Source of the DNA: Nitrososphaerota archaeon
GTDB lineage: Archaea > Thermoproteota > Nitrososphaeria > Nitrososphaerales > CADDZS01
Assembly: GCA_027886785.1 (NCBI GenBank)
Contig: JAPCJV010000055.1
Coordinates: 1 to 8,669 of the forward strand
DNA length: 8,669 nt
Direction: 5' to 3'
The position numbers and the translations under genes are program-made. The first letter of the stretch is position 1. Each line of letters begins with the position of its first letter. The notes under the pieces were generated by a model. That model searched no databases. It was given only the letters and a program-made list of their open reading frames with translations, and was not told where the DNA came from. Below, in pieces: positions 1-6,137 of the stretch.

Positions 1-830
1 GGAGCACAACCATGCACTGGCTCAAACAACGCAAAGTCGTCCCCATAATTCGCGGAAGACGCCACGCCGATGCCTCCCACCACTTGAGACGCCTCATCCG
101 AAAGAATGTCCCCGTACATATTTGAAGTTACTATCACGTCGAACGCTTCCGGGCAACGCACCAGATTCATTGCTGCGGTGTCAACGTACATCGAGGAGTA
201 CTCTACCAATGGAAAATTTTTGGAAATCGCGTCACATGACTTTAGGAATAAACCGTCCGTTTTGGGCAGAACATTTGACTTGTGGACGCATACAACAGCT
301 GGACTCCTTGGAGATCCTTTAGAGCTCCTTGCCTCTGCTCTGCCCAATGCTATTTCAAAAGCAGTTTTCGCAATTCGCCGGCTGGCTTCCTCCGTCACAA
401 CTTTCAGGGCGATTGCCTTCTTCCCGTTCATCTCTTCGAACTCTCGCCCCACATACAGGTCTTCGGTATTCTCTCGGACGATCACCAGATCCACGCCTTC
501 AAACTTACTCTCAATAAACGGATAATTCTTAGCGGGTCGGATGTTTGCGTAGAGATTAAGCTCCTGCCTCAGAAAGAGGATCGTTTCTTTGGCAGTCTCT
601 CCCACTGGAGCCTTCAAACACAGATCAGACTCTCTGATCGCCGAGTAGCTCTGCTTGGGCAGGGCCTCGCCAAAATCCTTCAACGCCCTGTCTCCTGCAG
701 GTGCCGGCACGAACTCGAAGCAGAGCTTAAAGCTGTCCACCAGAGTATCCAGAACGGATCTTGCAGAGGCGAAAATTTCGGGCCCTATTCCATCCCCCTC
801 AATGTACGAGAGCCTGTAGCCTCTGGTCAA
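1..830 (-). CDS. leuB: 3-isopropylmalate dehydrogenase (isocitrate/isopropylmalate dehydrogenase family), C-terminus outside the window
   Basis: Predicted to catalyse NAD-dependent oxidative decarboxylation of 3-isopropylmalate, the third step of leucine synthesis, in the cytoplasm. The 276 visible residues show the family order: nucleotide/substrate loop GDGIGPEI (12-19), LYANIRPA (93-100), RENTEDLY (119-126), HKSNVL (183-188) with the catalytic-type Lys184, metal-binding SNMYGDILSDEAS (236-248, Asp241 and Asp245), and FEPVHG (269-274) entering the NAD-binding loop. That loop reads HGCA where HGSA is usual. The start is TTG: an in-frame TAA lies two codons upstream, and a GGAAGG ribosome-binding site sits 10 bases before the TTG. 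No ATG or GTG precedes the GDGIGP motif. It begins 22 bases after the leuA stop, so it is last of the visible operon. Isocitrate or homoisocitrate dehydrogenases share these motifs; the leuA neighbour favours LeuB. The family is usually about 330-360 residues, so roughly a fifth is missing. Confidence 0.9.
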   Translation of the reverse strand, partial: MTRGYRLSYIEGDGIGPEIFASARSVLDTLVDSFKLCFEFVPAPAGDRALKDFGEALPKQSYSAIRESDLCLKAPVGETAKETILFLRQELNLYANIRPAKNYPFIESKFEGVDLVIVRENTEDLYVGREFEEMNGKKAIALKVVTEEASRRIAKTAFEIALGRAEARSSKGSPRSPAVVCVHKSNVLPKTDGLFLKSCDAISKNFPLVEYSSMYVDTAAMNLVRCPEAFDVIVTSNMYGDILSDEASQVVGGIGVASSANYGDDFALFEPVHGCA

Positions 831-840
831 GCGTTACTAT

Positions 841-846
841 CCTTCC
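841..846 (-). promoter_or_regulatory. Ribosome-binding site of leuB
   Basis: Minus-strand GGAAGG lies 10 bases before the TTG at 830, in the short gap after the leuA stop codon. It supports a TTG start for leuB, because no ATG or GTG is available in frame. Confidence 0.6.
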
Positions 847-852
847 TAATTC

Positions 853-2394
853 TTAGGGCATCGGCAGCTCTGTCTTCTTCGCGGCCCTGGCTCTCTGAAG
901 CATGATCTCATTGATGCCGCTGATCATAGCGTCGACGCTCGTCATCACAATGTCTGTTCCGACGGAGGATGCCGTGCTTATGTGGCCGTCCTCGTCCTCG
1001 ATCTTCAGCAGTACTTCAGCTTCAGCATTCGTTCCTCCCGTGATCGCTTCCAGTTTATACTCTCTCAGGCGGACCCTGGTGAACCGATCGGTAACTTTTT
1101 GAATCGCTTTGAGAACCGCGTCGACTGGACCCGTTCCCGTCTCTGCCACGGTTATCGTCTGCTCGCCGCCGATCGTAAGACGCACCGATGCAGTGGGGAC
1201 GGTCTTTATCCCCGTGATCACTGCCAGATCGCTGATTTTGACAAACGCGTTGCTTCGTTCCAGTCCGATAACTTCCCTGGCGATCCGGTCGAGATCTACG
1301 TCCGTGACGGTTTTGCCTTGATCGCCGAGCTCTTTCACTCTGTCCAGCACTCTCTTATTTTCGTCGCGGGAAGCTTCGATTCCAAGAGCTTTGAGCTGCG
1401 CAGCGATCCCGTGGGATCCTGCGTGCTTCCCTGCCTGGATCCTTCTTGTAGCCCCCACCAGTTCAGGCTCCATGGGCTCGTACGTCGCGGGCAGATTCAG
1501 CACTCCATGTGTATGTATGCCTGATTCGTGCCCAAACGCATTTTCTCCAATGATCGCTTTGTTGGGTTGCACAAAAACGCCCGTGGTTCTCGCAACGACG
1601 CGCGACGTCGAGTAAAGCAACTTGGTGTTGATCCCTGTCTCAAAGCCGTAGAGTCTCGTCGCCGCCATCACGAACTCCTCGAGCGAGGCGTTCCCCGCCC
1701 TCTCGCCGATTCCGTTCATCGTGAGTTGTGATTGGTCTGCACCCGCTCGGATCCCGGCAAGGCTGTTAACCACGGCCAAGCCATAATCATCGTGACAGTG
1801 CGTGCTGATGGGAATATCAATTTGAGATTTCAGATAGCTGACCAGATCGAAAAAGGATTCAGGGGTGGCTGTCCCGACAGTATCTGGAACATCGATCCGA
1901 ATTGCACCAGCATCTACTACATCCTTGAACACCTGAGCTACATAGGCTCGATCAGATCTGGTTGCGTCCTCCGCGGAAAACTCCACCTGGATTCCATGAG
2001 CTCTAGCATATTCAACCGCTTCAACCGCAGCGCGCGACACCTGCTCTCGAGTCATTTTCAGCTTGTATTGCAGGTGGATATCTGAGGTTGCGACGAAAAT
2101 ATGGCCGTACGAAATGTCGCATTCGATGAGTCGATCGATGTCGGACTTTTCTACTCTGGAAAGCGCCGCTACCTGGGATTTCAGCCCCAGCTTATTGATC
2201 GCCTTTACTGCTGCGCGTTCTCCTTCCGAGACGATTGGAAATCCAGCTTCAATTACGTCTACTCCGAGCTCATCAAGGGCTTTCGCGATCTCGACTTTTT
2301 CCTCGATGGTGAGAGAAACTCCCGGAGTTTGCTCCCCGTCTCTGAGCGTGGTATCGAAAATTCTGATGCGTCTACGAGCCGAAGCATTACTCAT
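853..2394 (-). CDS. leuA: 2-isopropylmalate synthase (LeuA/citramalate synthase family)
   Basis: Predicted to condense acetyl-CoA with 2-oxoisovalerate to give 2-isopropylmalate, the committed step of leucine synthesis. The 513-residue protein has the complete DRE-TIM metallolyase barrel: FDTTLRDGEQTPG (13-25, metal ligand Asp14), HCHDDYG (199-205, with metal-binding His199 and His201), NGIGERAGN (227-235), and GENAFGHESGIHTHG (283-297). Residues about 395-505 match the LeuA dimerisation/allosteric domain, which binds the end product leucine in this family. The length is typical. The ATG overlaps the ilvN stop as ATGA, with GAGGT eight bases upstream, so translation is probably coupled to ilvN. 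Citramalate synthase (isoleucine route) has the same architecture and cannot be fully excluded, but an adjacent leuB-like gene favours LeuA. Confidence 0.92.
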   Translation of the reverse strand: MSNASARRRIRIFDTTLRDGEQTPGVSLTIEEKVEIAKALDELGVDVIEAGFPIVSEGERAAVKAINKLGLKSQVAALSRVEKSDIDRLIECDISYGHIFVATSDIHLQYKLKMTREQVSRAAVEAVEYARAHGIQVEFSAEDATRSDRAYVAQVFKDVVDAGAIRIDVPDTVGTATPESFFDLVSYLKSQIDIPISTHCHDDYGLAVVNSLAGIRAGADQSQLTMNGIGERAGNASLEEFVMAATRLYGFETGINTKLLYSTSRVVARTTGVFVQPNKAIIGENAFGHESGIHTHGVLNLPATYEPMEPELVGATRRIQAGKHAGSHGIAAQLKALGIEASRDENKRVLDRVKELGDQGKTVTDVDLDRIAREVIGLERSNAFVKISDLAVITGIKTVPTASVRLTIGGEQTITVAETGTGPVDAVLKAIQKVTDRFTRVRLREYKLEAITGGTNAEAEVLLKIEDEDGHISTASSVGTDIVMTSVDAMISGINEIMLQRARAAKKTELPMP

Positions 2395-2900
2395 TCTCTG
2401 AGACCTCGCTTTAGGGCGGTGAGCCCCGTGCGCACTACTTCTTTTACAGCACCAGACTTTGAAGCTTCAGTGATGAAATAATCGATCTTTTCCGGGGTAG
2501 CTGTGTATTCTACCACGAGCGAGTCTTTCGCAATGTCCACTGCCTTCGCTCCGAGATTGTTGGAAAGTTCCAGAATACTGTTTCTGCTTTTGTTGTCTCG
2601 GGTTTCAAACTTTAGCAGAGCCAGCTCTCTGGCTACCGAGTCTTCGTGCACCATCGTTCCTACCTCGATTACATCAATCATTTTTTCCAGCTGTTTTACC
2701 AATAGTTGCAACGCTTGTTCGTCTCCCTTTGGAATGATCGTCATTCTTGCAAGATCAGGAGATTCGGTCTCTCCGATGGAAATACTTGTGATGTTGAACC
2801 CTTTAGCTCTGAACATTCCAGAGATGCGGTGGAGAACCCCACGCTGATTTTCGACTATTGCGTAGACTATCTGCGTTGCTGGTTTCTTTTCTTGGCTCAC
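2391..2900 (-). CDS. ilvN: Acetolactate synthase small (regulatory) subunit
   Basis: Regulatory partner of IlvB. In this family it stimulates the catalytic subunit and carries valine feedback inhibition through ACT domains. From the GTG at 2900 the protein has 169 residues, close to the usual 160-170. The N-terminal ACT domain (about 9-85) contains ENQRGVLHRISGMF (17-30) and KGFNITSISIG (33-43), matching the effector-binding stretch of IlvN/IlvH. The C-terminal half (about 90-165) is the IlvN C-terminal domain, with FETRDNKSR near 98-106. GTG 2900 is preferred because an AGGAGGT Shine-Dalgarno lies just upstream. A longer form from the ATG at 2975, which overlaps the ilvB stop as ATGA, would add 25 Ala/Pro/Ser-rich residues outside the ACT domain. 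The stop overlaps the leuA start. Confidence 0.9.
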   Translation of the reverse strand: MSQEKKPATQIVYAIVENQRGVLHRISGMFRAKGFNITSISIGETESPDLARMTIIPKGDEQALQLLVKQLEKMIDVIEVGTMVHEDSVARELALLKFETRDNKSRNSILELSNNLGAKAVDIAKDSLVVEYTATPEKIDYFITEASKSGAVKEVVRTGLTALKRGLRE

Positions 2901-2904
2901 TAGG

Positions 2905-2913
2905 ACCTCCTCC
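2905..2913 (-). promoter_or_regulatory. Strong Shine-Dalgarno deciding the ilvN start
   Basis: Minus-strand GGAGGAGGT is followed by CCTA and then GTG at 2900. The core matches the complement of the conserved archaeal/bacterial 16S rRNA 3' end over seven bases. This is the strongest ribosome-binding site in the operon. It sits inside the reading frame of the longer ilvN form that starts at 2975. Confidence 0.6.
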
Positions 2914-2971
2914 CCGCTTGTATTCGACGGAATCTGGGACACTGCTGCTGGTGCAGGTCGCGCGGATACGC

Positions 2972-4654
2972 TCATGCAACCACCATATCCTTTAGGGCAG
3001 TCCCCGGAACCACGAAGGGAAACACGTCCTCCTCCGGAGAAATCGGAACATCGATAACTGTCGTAACATCGCTCTTCAGACCCAGTTTCAGGGCCTTTGC
3101 AAACTCGTCGATCGACTGAGCTCTCAGACCCTGAGCTCGGTACGCCTCTGCCAGTTTTACGAAATCGGGAATCCCGTACAGTTTCACTCCCATGTACCTC
3201 CGCTGGTAGAACAGCCTCTGCCACTGGGCGACCATTCCGAGCATTGTGTTATTCAGGATGACCACAATCACCGGGATATTGTCCAGGACGGATGTGGCAA
3301 GGGCGGCTTCTGTCATGTTAAAGCTACCGTCACCTGCGATGTCCAATACGGGACGATCCGGAGCCGCTACCTTTGCGCCCACGGCGGCGGGGAAGCCAAA
3401 GCCCATAGTGCCCAGTCCCGTAGAACTGAAAAATGTCCCCGGTTCAATCACGTCATAGTGCAGCGAGGCCCACATCTGGCACTGCCCTACCTCAGTGGTG
3501 ACAAGCGACTTGGGAGGCAGGATCTCCCTCAGTTTTTTCAAAACGCTTAAAGCTGAAATTTTGGTCATGTCTATCTTCCACTCGTTCTGACAGCTTTCTT
3601 TTACATCGCCGTATCTCTTTTTCCACTTTTGAATGTCGTTTCGCTTCGCCCGGCGTATCAGGGATTCGACCATAGCTCGGAGAGAGGTCCGCACATCTGC
3701 AACTATCCCCAGGTCGGCCTTCTTGTTCTTGTTAATTTCCGAGGGGTCGATATCTACGTGGATGATCGTGGTCTTCGGGACGAACTCACTCACTTTGCCA
3801 GTAGATCGATCGGAAAATCGCGTGCCTACCGCGAGGAGTACATCTGCTTCTTGAATCAGCCGATTTGCCTCCAGATGGCCGTGCATCCCTATGGGTCCGA
3901 TGGCTAGAGGGTGCGTTTCGTTGAAAACTCCCTTCCCCTTGAAGGTGGTAGCGACCGGGCACATCAAAGCCTCTGCGAGAGCTTGCAGTTCTGCGAACCC
4001 TCCGGAGATGGCTACTCCACCGCCGGCGAGAATCATGGGTCTTTCAGCGGCAAGCAGAGCGTCAACAGCTTTTTCGATCTTGATGGGATCGGGCTCGACC
4101 ACGGGATTGTATCCCCGCAGCTGTACTTTCTCGGGAAACACCATTTCCGCTTCTCCCGTTTGGATGTCTTTAGGAATGTCGATCAGGACTGGACCGGGTC
4201 TTCCGGAGGCCGAAATGTAAAACGCTTTCTTAACCATCTCAGGAATCTGTCCTGGATCCAGAGGCTGAAAGGCGTACTTTGTGACTGGAGTCGCGACTCC
4301 CATGATATCGCACTCCTGGAAGGCGTCCTTTCCTATGGAAGAGGTCGCGACCTGTCCAGTAATGGCTACAATGGGAATGGAATCCATGTACGCTGTGGCG
4401 ATCCCGGTAACGAGGTTCGTCGCCCCTGGACCCGAGGTTGCCATGCAAACACCCGGTCTCCTTGAAACCCGGGCAAAACCGTCTGCCATGTGGGCTGCGA
4501 GCTGCTCGTGCCTCACCAACACGTGTCGAATCTCAGAGCTGTATAGTTCGTCATAGATAGGGAGATTGGCTCCCCCGGGCATGCCAAAAACTACGTTTGC
4601 CCCCTCATTTTCTAGCGACTTTATGAGCGCTTTCGATCCGCTTAGTTTCGACAC
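2972..4654 (-). CDS. ilvB: Acetolactate (acetohydroxyacid) synthase large, catalytic subunit
   Basis: Thiamine diphosphate- and FAD-dependent enzyme that condenses two pyruvates to 2-acetolactate, or pyruvate with 2-oxobutyrate, opening valine, leucine and isoleucine synthesis. The 560 residues contain the three expected domains. The N-terminal pyrimidine-binding domain (about 1-165) has FGMPGGANLPIYD (23-35) and the catalytic Glu50 in RHEQLAAHMADG. The central FAD-binding domain (about 190-325) includes FKGKGVFNETHPL (238-250). The C-terminal pyrophosphate-binding domain (about 370-545) has GDGSFNM (441-447) through NN (468-469). GMVAQWQRLFY (473-483) is typical of the anabolic enzyme rather than the catabolic type. 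The start is GTG, which places residue 1 where the family normally begins; TTGAG and GGAG lie 6 and 13 bases upstream. It is the first gene of the ilvB-ilvN-leuA-leuB operon. Confidence 0.95.
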   Translation of the reverse strand: MSKLSGSKALIKSLENEGANVVFGMPGGANLPIYDELYSSEIRHVLVRHEQLAAHMADGFARVSRRPGVCMATSGPGATNLVTGIATAYMDSIPIVAITGQVATSSIGKDAFQECDIMGVATPVTKYAFQPLDPGQIPEMVKKAFYISASGRPGPVLIDIPKDIQTGEAEMVFPEKVQLRGYNPVVEPDPIKIEKAVDALLAAERPMILAGGGVAISGGFAELQALAEALMCPVATTFKGKGVFNETHPLAIGPIGMHGHLEANRLIQEADVLLAVGTRFSDRSTGKVSEFVPKTTIIHVDIDPSEINKNKKADLGIVADVRTSLRAMVESLIRRAKRNDIQKWKKRYGDVKESCQNEWKIDMTKISALSVLKKLREILPPKSLVTTEVGQCQMWASLHYDVIEPGTFFSSTGLGTMGFGFPAAVGAKVAAPDRPVLDIAGDGSFNMTEAALATSVLDNIPVIVVILNNTMLGMVAQWQRLFYQRRYMGVKLYGIPDFVKLAEAYRAQGLRAQSIDEFAKALKLGLKSDVTTVIDVPISPEEDVFPFVVPGTALKDMVVA

Positions 4655-4683
4655 TTGTTTCTCAATACTCCAGTAAAATTTCC

Positions 4684-4717
4684 CCCCAGAGAATTCTGAT
4701 TTAGAATATCGCTGGGG
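4684..4717 (-). promoter_or_regulatory. Attenuator-like hairpin in the ilvB leader
   Basis: Two nested perfect arms flank a 5-base loop. The outer stem CCCCAG/CTGGGG pairs 4712-4717 with 4684-4689. The inner stem ATTCT/AGAAT pairs 4703-4707 with 4693-4697. The structure begins directly after the stop of a 31-codon ORF and ends 29 bases before the ilvB GTG. It is followed on the minus strand by AAATTTTA, a weak U-run. It could be a transcript-level terminator or RNA switch, or a protein operator, because its centre also contains a TATTCTAAAT element that might itself be a TATA box. Confidence 0.45.
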
Positions 4718-4813
4718 CTATGCCACGACAAGCGGCAAGCTCAACGCTCCGAAGGACACTTCTCCGAATAAGTGTGTCCCATATGAAATGACACCAGAAT
4801 GCTTGCCGGGCAT
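4718..4813 (-). CDS. Possible 31-codon leader peptide upstream of ilvB
   Basis: An ATG-started ORF runs from 4813 to a TAG at 4720-4718 and encodes MPGKHSGVISYGTHLF followed by a Leu/Val-rich end (ALSLPLVVA). Nine of 31 residues are Leu, Val or Ile, six of them within the last eight residues. No Shine-Dalgarno is visible, but an A/T-rich TATA element lies about 25-40 bases before the ATG, the right distance for a leaderless or nearly leaderless archaeal mRNA. The stop abuts the 4684-4717 hairpin, and ilvB starts 63 bases later. This may be a leader peptide sensing branched-chain amino acids, or a chance ORF in a long 5' leader. It resembles no protein I know. Confidence 0.3.
   Translation of the reverse strand: MPGKHSGVISYGTHLFGEVSFGALSLPLVVA
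4754..4779 (-). promoter_or_regulatory. Hairpin inside the ilvB leader
   Basis: GGACACTT at 4754-4761 faces AAGTGTGTCC at 4770-4779. This gives six to eight base pairs with a 2-base bulge and an 8-base loop. It lies within the putative leader ORF and upstream of the second hairpin, so the two could form a staged leader structure. It could equally be an operator. Confidence 0.35.
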
Positions 4814-4837
4814 TTCTTACTGATTCTTTAAATCAAT

Positions 4838-4854
4838 CTTATAATTATTTAAAA
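4838..4854 (-). promoter_or_regulatory. ilvB: Putative TATA element for the ilvB operon
   Basis: The minus strand reads TTTTAAATAATTATAAG, the best archaeal TATA-like stretch in the divergent spacer. It would place transcription start near 4813-4825, at or just before the ATG of the leader ORF, leaving a 5' leader of about 160 bases before ilvB. A weaker TATTCTAAAT at about 4698-4707 would give a short leader instead. Confidence 0.45.
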
Positions 4855-4870
4855 CTAGCGAGCAAGTCTT

Positions 4871-4922
4871 TGAGATTCTTATATTATTGATTCTCTAGAG
4901 GAATCTTAGAAGAATTCGAATT
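4871..4922. repeat. Cluster of short palindromes in the divergent spacer
   Basis: GATTC at 4889-4893 and GAATC at 4901-4905 flank CTCTAGAG, itself a perfect palindrome (4893-4900). AATTCGAATT at 4913-4922 is another perfect palindrome. GATTCTT-like words recur at 4822 and 4874. The cluster lies between the two divergent promoters and could bind a dimeric regulator such as an Lrp/AsnC-type protein. The regulator is a guess, and A/T richness makes some matches expected. Confidence 0.3.
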
Positions 4923-4988
4923 ATTCCGCCTGGCCGAAAGAAGAATTATTAACTCGCGACTGGCCTGCAATTTTTCATATGATCTGAT

Positions 4989-5004
4989 AAAGAATTAATT
5001 CTTT
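4989..5004. promoter_or_regulatory. 16-bp perfect palindrome before the coiled-coil gene
   Basis: AAAGAATTAATTCTTT reads identically on both strands. It ends 29 bases before the TTG start at 5034 and runs straight into a T-tract (5002-5007) where a TATA box for a leaderless transcript would lie. It is a candidate operator or promoter component. Confidence 0.4.
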
Positions 5005-5033
5005 TTTACCCCAGCCAATCTCATAGCCCAGCA

Positions 5034-5966
5034 TTGAGTTTTTCTGGTGGTTCAGGCAGATCGTTCTCGGGAAAAAAGGGATTTTCCTCTGCTCAAAAAA
5101 AGGATCGGAAAAAGAAGCAAGAATTTCACACACGTCGTCTAAAATATACTCCTGAAGAACATCTGGATTTCTCCCAGCTGAAAAACCGGGTCTCCATCGC
5201 GCTTGATAGGCTGGGGAACCAAGTATTTTCCTTGGAACCAGGAGCGTACGATTTTGGTCATTGGGTGTCGAGCTTCAATCTTCTGCTGGATGATTTTGAA
5301 GAGAAAGCTGTCGTGGAAAACCTTCCCCAGGAATATTTCGATTCGAGGCAAAAACTAACCGCAGAACTCTCATCGCCCTTGGACACATCTAGCATAGATC
5401 TGGAAATTCAGCAGCTGGAATCTGATATAGGATTACTGCGAGACAAGATTTCCGAAATCCAGCGAAAAGCAGAGTCCGAAAGAAATCAGTATCGGATCGA
5501 TTCGACCTCAAAATTAGAGGCGCTGAAAAAAGAGCGGCTCGAATCTGATCTGGAGTTGAGTCGGGCCAGGACCATGCTCGAGGAACGAAAGAAAGTCGAG
5601 GCCAAGCAATCGGTGTTTGGAAAGTTGTTCTCGCGCTCTTCTCCATCATCCTCACGGTCCACGCAGAGCAGAATTCATGCACTGGAAGTTCGAAAAAACG
5701 AGCTTGATGAAAGCCTTGGGGAACTTGCGGCTGAGAGAGCCAAGAAGCAGTCTATAAAGAAGGACCAGGGGGGCGAGACTATTCAGCTGCGGATAGAACT
5801 GGAAAACACCCAACAAAAAATGGGGGAACTGCAGGCGCAAAAACTGGAGATGCTCCAATTTGCTGGGAAAAGAAGAGAAGTTACCCAAGCCATGTCAGAG
5901 ATTATTTCCGGGTTGCAGCTTCACCCAGAAGCTGAAGATGATTCTAGCGCTCTTCCCGTAAATTGA
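5034..5966 (+). CDS. Coiled-coil protein of unknown function
   Basis: I do not recognise this 310-residue family. Residues 1-37 are Ser/Gly-rich, then strongly basic (KKDRKKK at 22-28). Residues about 40-115 look globular, with aromatic positions (LGNQVFSLEPGAYDF at 60-74, HWVSSFNLLLDDFE at 76-89). Residues about 120-190 and 212-290 are long charged helices with heptad-like leucines, probably two coiled coils. They are separated by a Ser-rich hinge (199-211). There is no signal peptide or membrane segment. The start is TTG: an in-frame TGA lies upstream at 4980, and no ATG occurs before residue 181. No Shine-Dalgarno is seen, consistent with a leaderless message. It diverges from the ilvB operon and converges on the TRAM gene. 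A structural or scaffolding role is possible, but nothing in the sequence assigns a function. Confidence 0.8.
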   Translation: MSFSGGSGRSFSGKKGFSSAQKKDRKKKQEFHTRRLKYTPEEHLDFSQLKNRVSIALDRLGNQVFSLEPGAYDFGHWVSSFNLLLDDFEEKAVVENLPQEYFDSRQKLTAELSSPLDTSSIDLEIQQLESDIGLLRDKISEIQRKAESERNQYRIDSTSKLEALKKERLESDLELSRARTMLEERKKVEAKQSVFGKLFSRSSPSSSRSTQSRIHALEVRKNELDESLGELAAERAKKQSIKKDQGGETIQLRIELENTQQKMGELQAQKLEMLQFAGKRREVTQAMSEIISGLQLHPEAEDDSSALPVN

Positions 5967-5998
5967 AGACAAAAAGTACTCAAAAAGAGTGAGGGCAG

Positions 5999-6049
5999 AA
6001 AAAAGAAAGAGGGGTTCTAGTAATCCAAGGTTCGCCGAATTACTAGAAA
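5999..6049 (-). terminator. Hairpin plus U-tract terminator of the TRAM gene
   Basis: A perfect 10-bp inverted repeat, TTCTAGTAAT (6016-6025) and ATTACTAGAA (6040-6049), closes a 14-base loop. On the minus strand it is followed by CCCCTCTTTC and then seven Ts (6005-5999). U-runs are the main archaeal termination signal; the hairpin adds bacterial-style form. On the plus strand no T-run follows, so it would not act the same way for the 5034-5966 gene. Confidence 0.6.
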
Positions 6050-6112
6050 TTTAGGCGAAATCTTCTCTATCGAGAAGCAAGTACGACTTTGAATCTACAC
6101 AGAAATTTAGGC
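6046..6112. repeat. 12-bp direct repeat flanking the TRAM 3' end
   Basis: AGAAATTTAGGC occurs exactly at 6046-6057 and again at 6101-6112. The second copy contains the TRAM stop codon (TTA on plus, 6107-6109). It may be a remnant of a small tandem duplication. Confidence 0.5.
6062..6077. repeat. Short perfect hairpin between convergent genes
   Basis: CTTCTC (6062-6067) and GAGAAG (6072-6077) pair perfectly around the four-base loop TATC. It lies midway in the convergent 3' region, between the terminator hairpin and the stem that spans the TRAM stop codon. Confidence 0.45.
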
Positions 6113-6137
6113 AGAACTGTCGTCTGATGTAGATTCA
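6090..6137. repeat. 10-bp inverted repeat spanning the TRAM stop codon
   Basis: TGAATCTACA (6090-6099) and TGTAGATTCA (6128-6137) are perfect complements around a 28-base segment that contains the last codons and stop of the TRAM gene. In the mRNA this would form a stem at the coding/3' UTR boundary. The 3' arm in plus coordinates lies within the coding sequence. Confidence 0.5.

Noticed and set aside
282..905. Long 207-codon plus-strand ORF
   Set aside because: It runs antisense through leuB and into the leuA end; the minus-strand frame has complete enzyme motifs, so this is a shadow.
2901..3224. Upstream extension of the ilvN frame to 3224
   Set aside because: It would read deep into ilvB in another frame; its sequence is unlike any IlvN and the real start is at 2900 or 2975.
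4655..5033. tRNA, box C/D RNA or known riboswitch in the divergent spacer
   Set aside because: No cloverleaf arms, T-loop consensus, C/D boxes or recognised aptamer core were seen; only the hairpins and palindromes listed.
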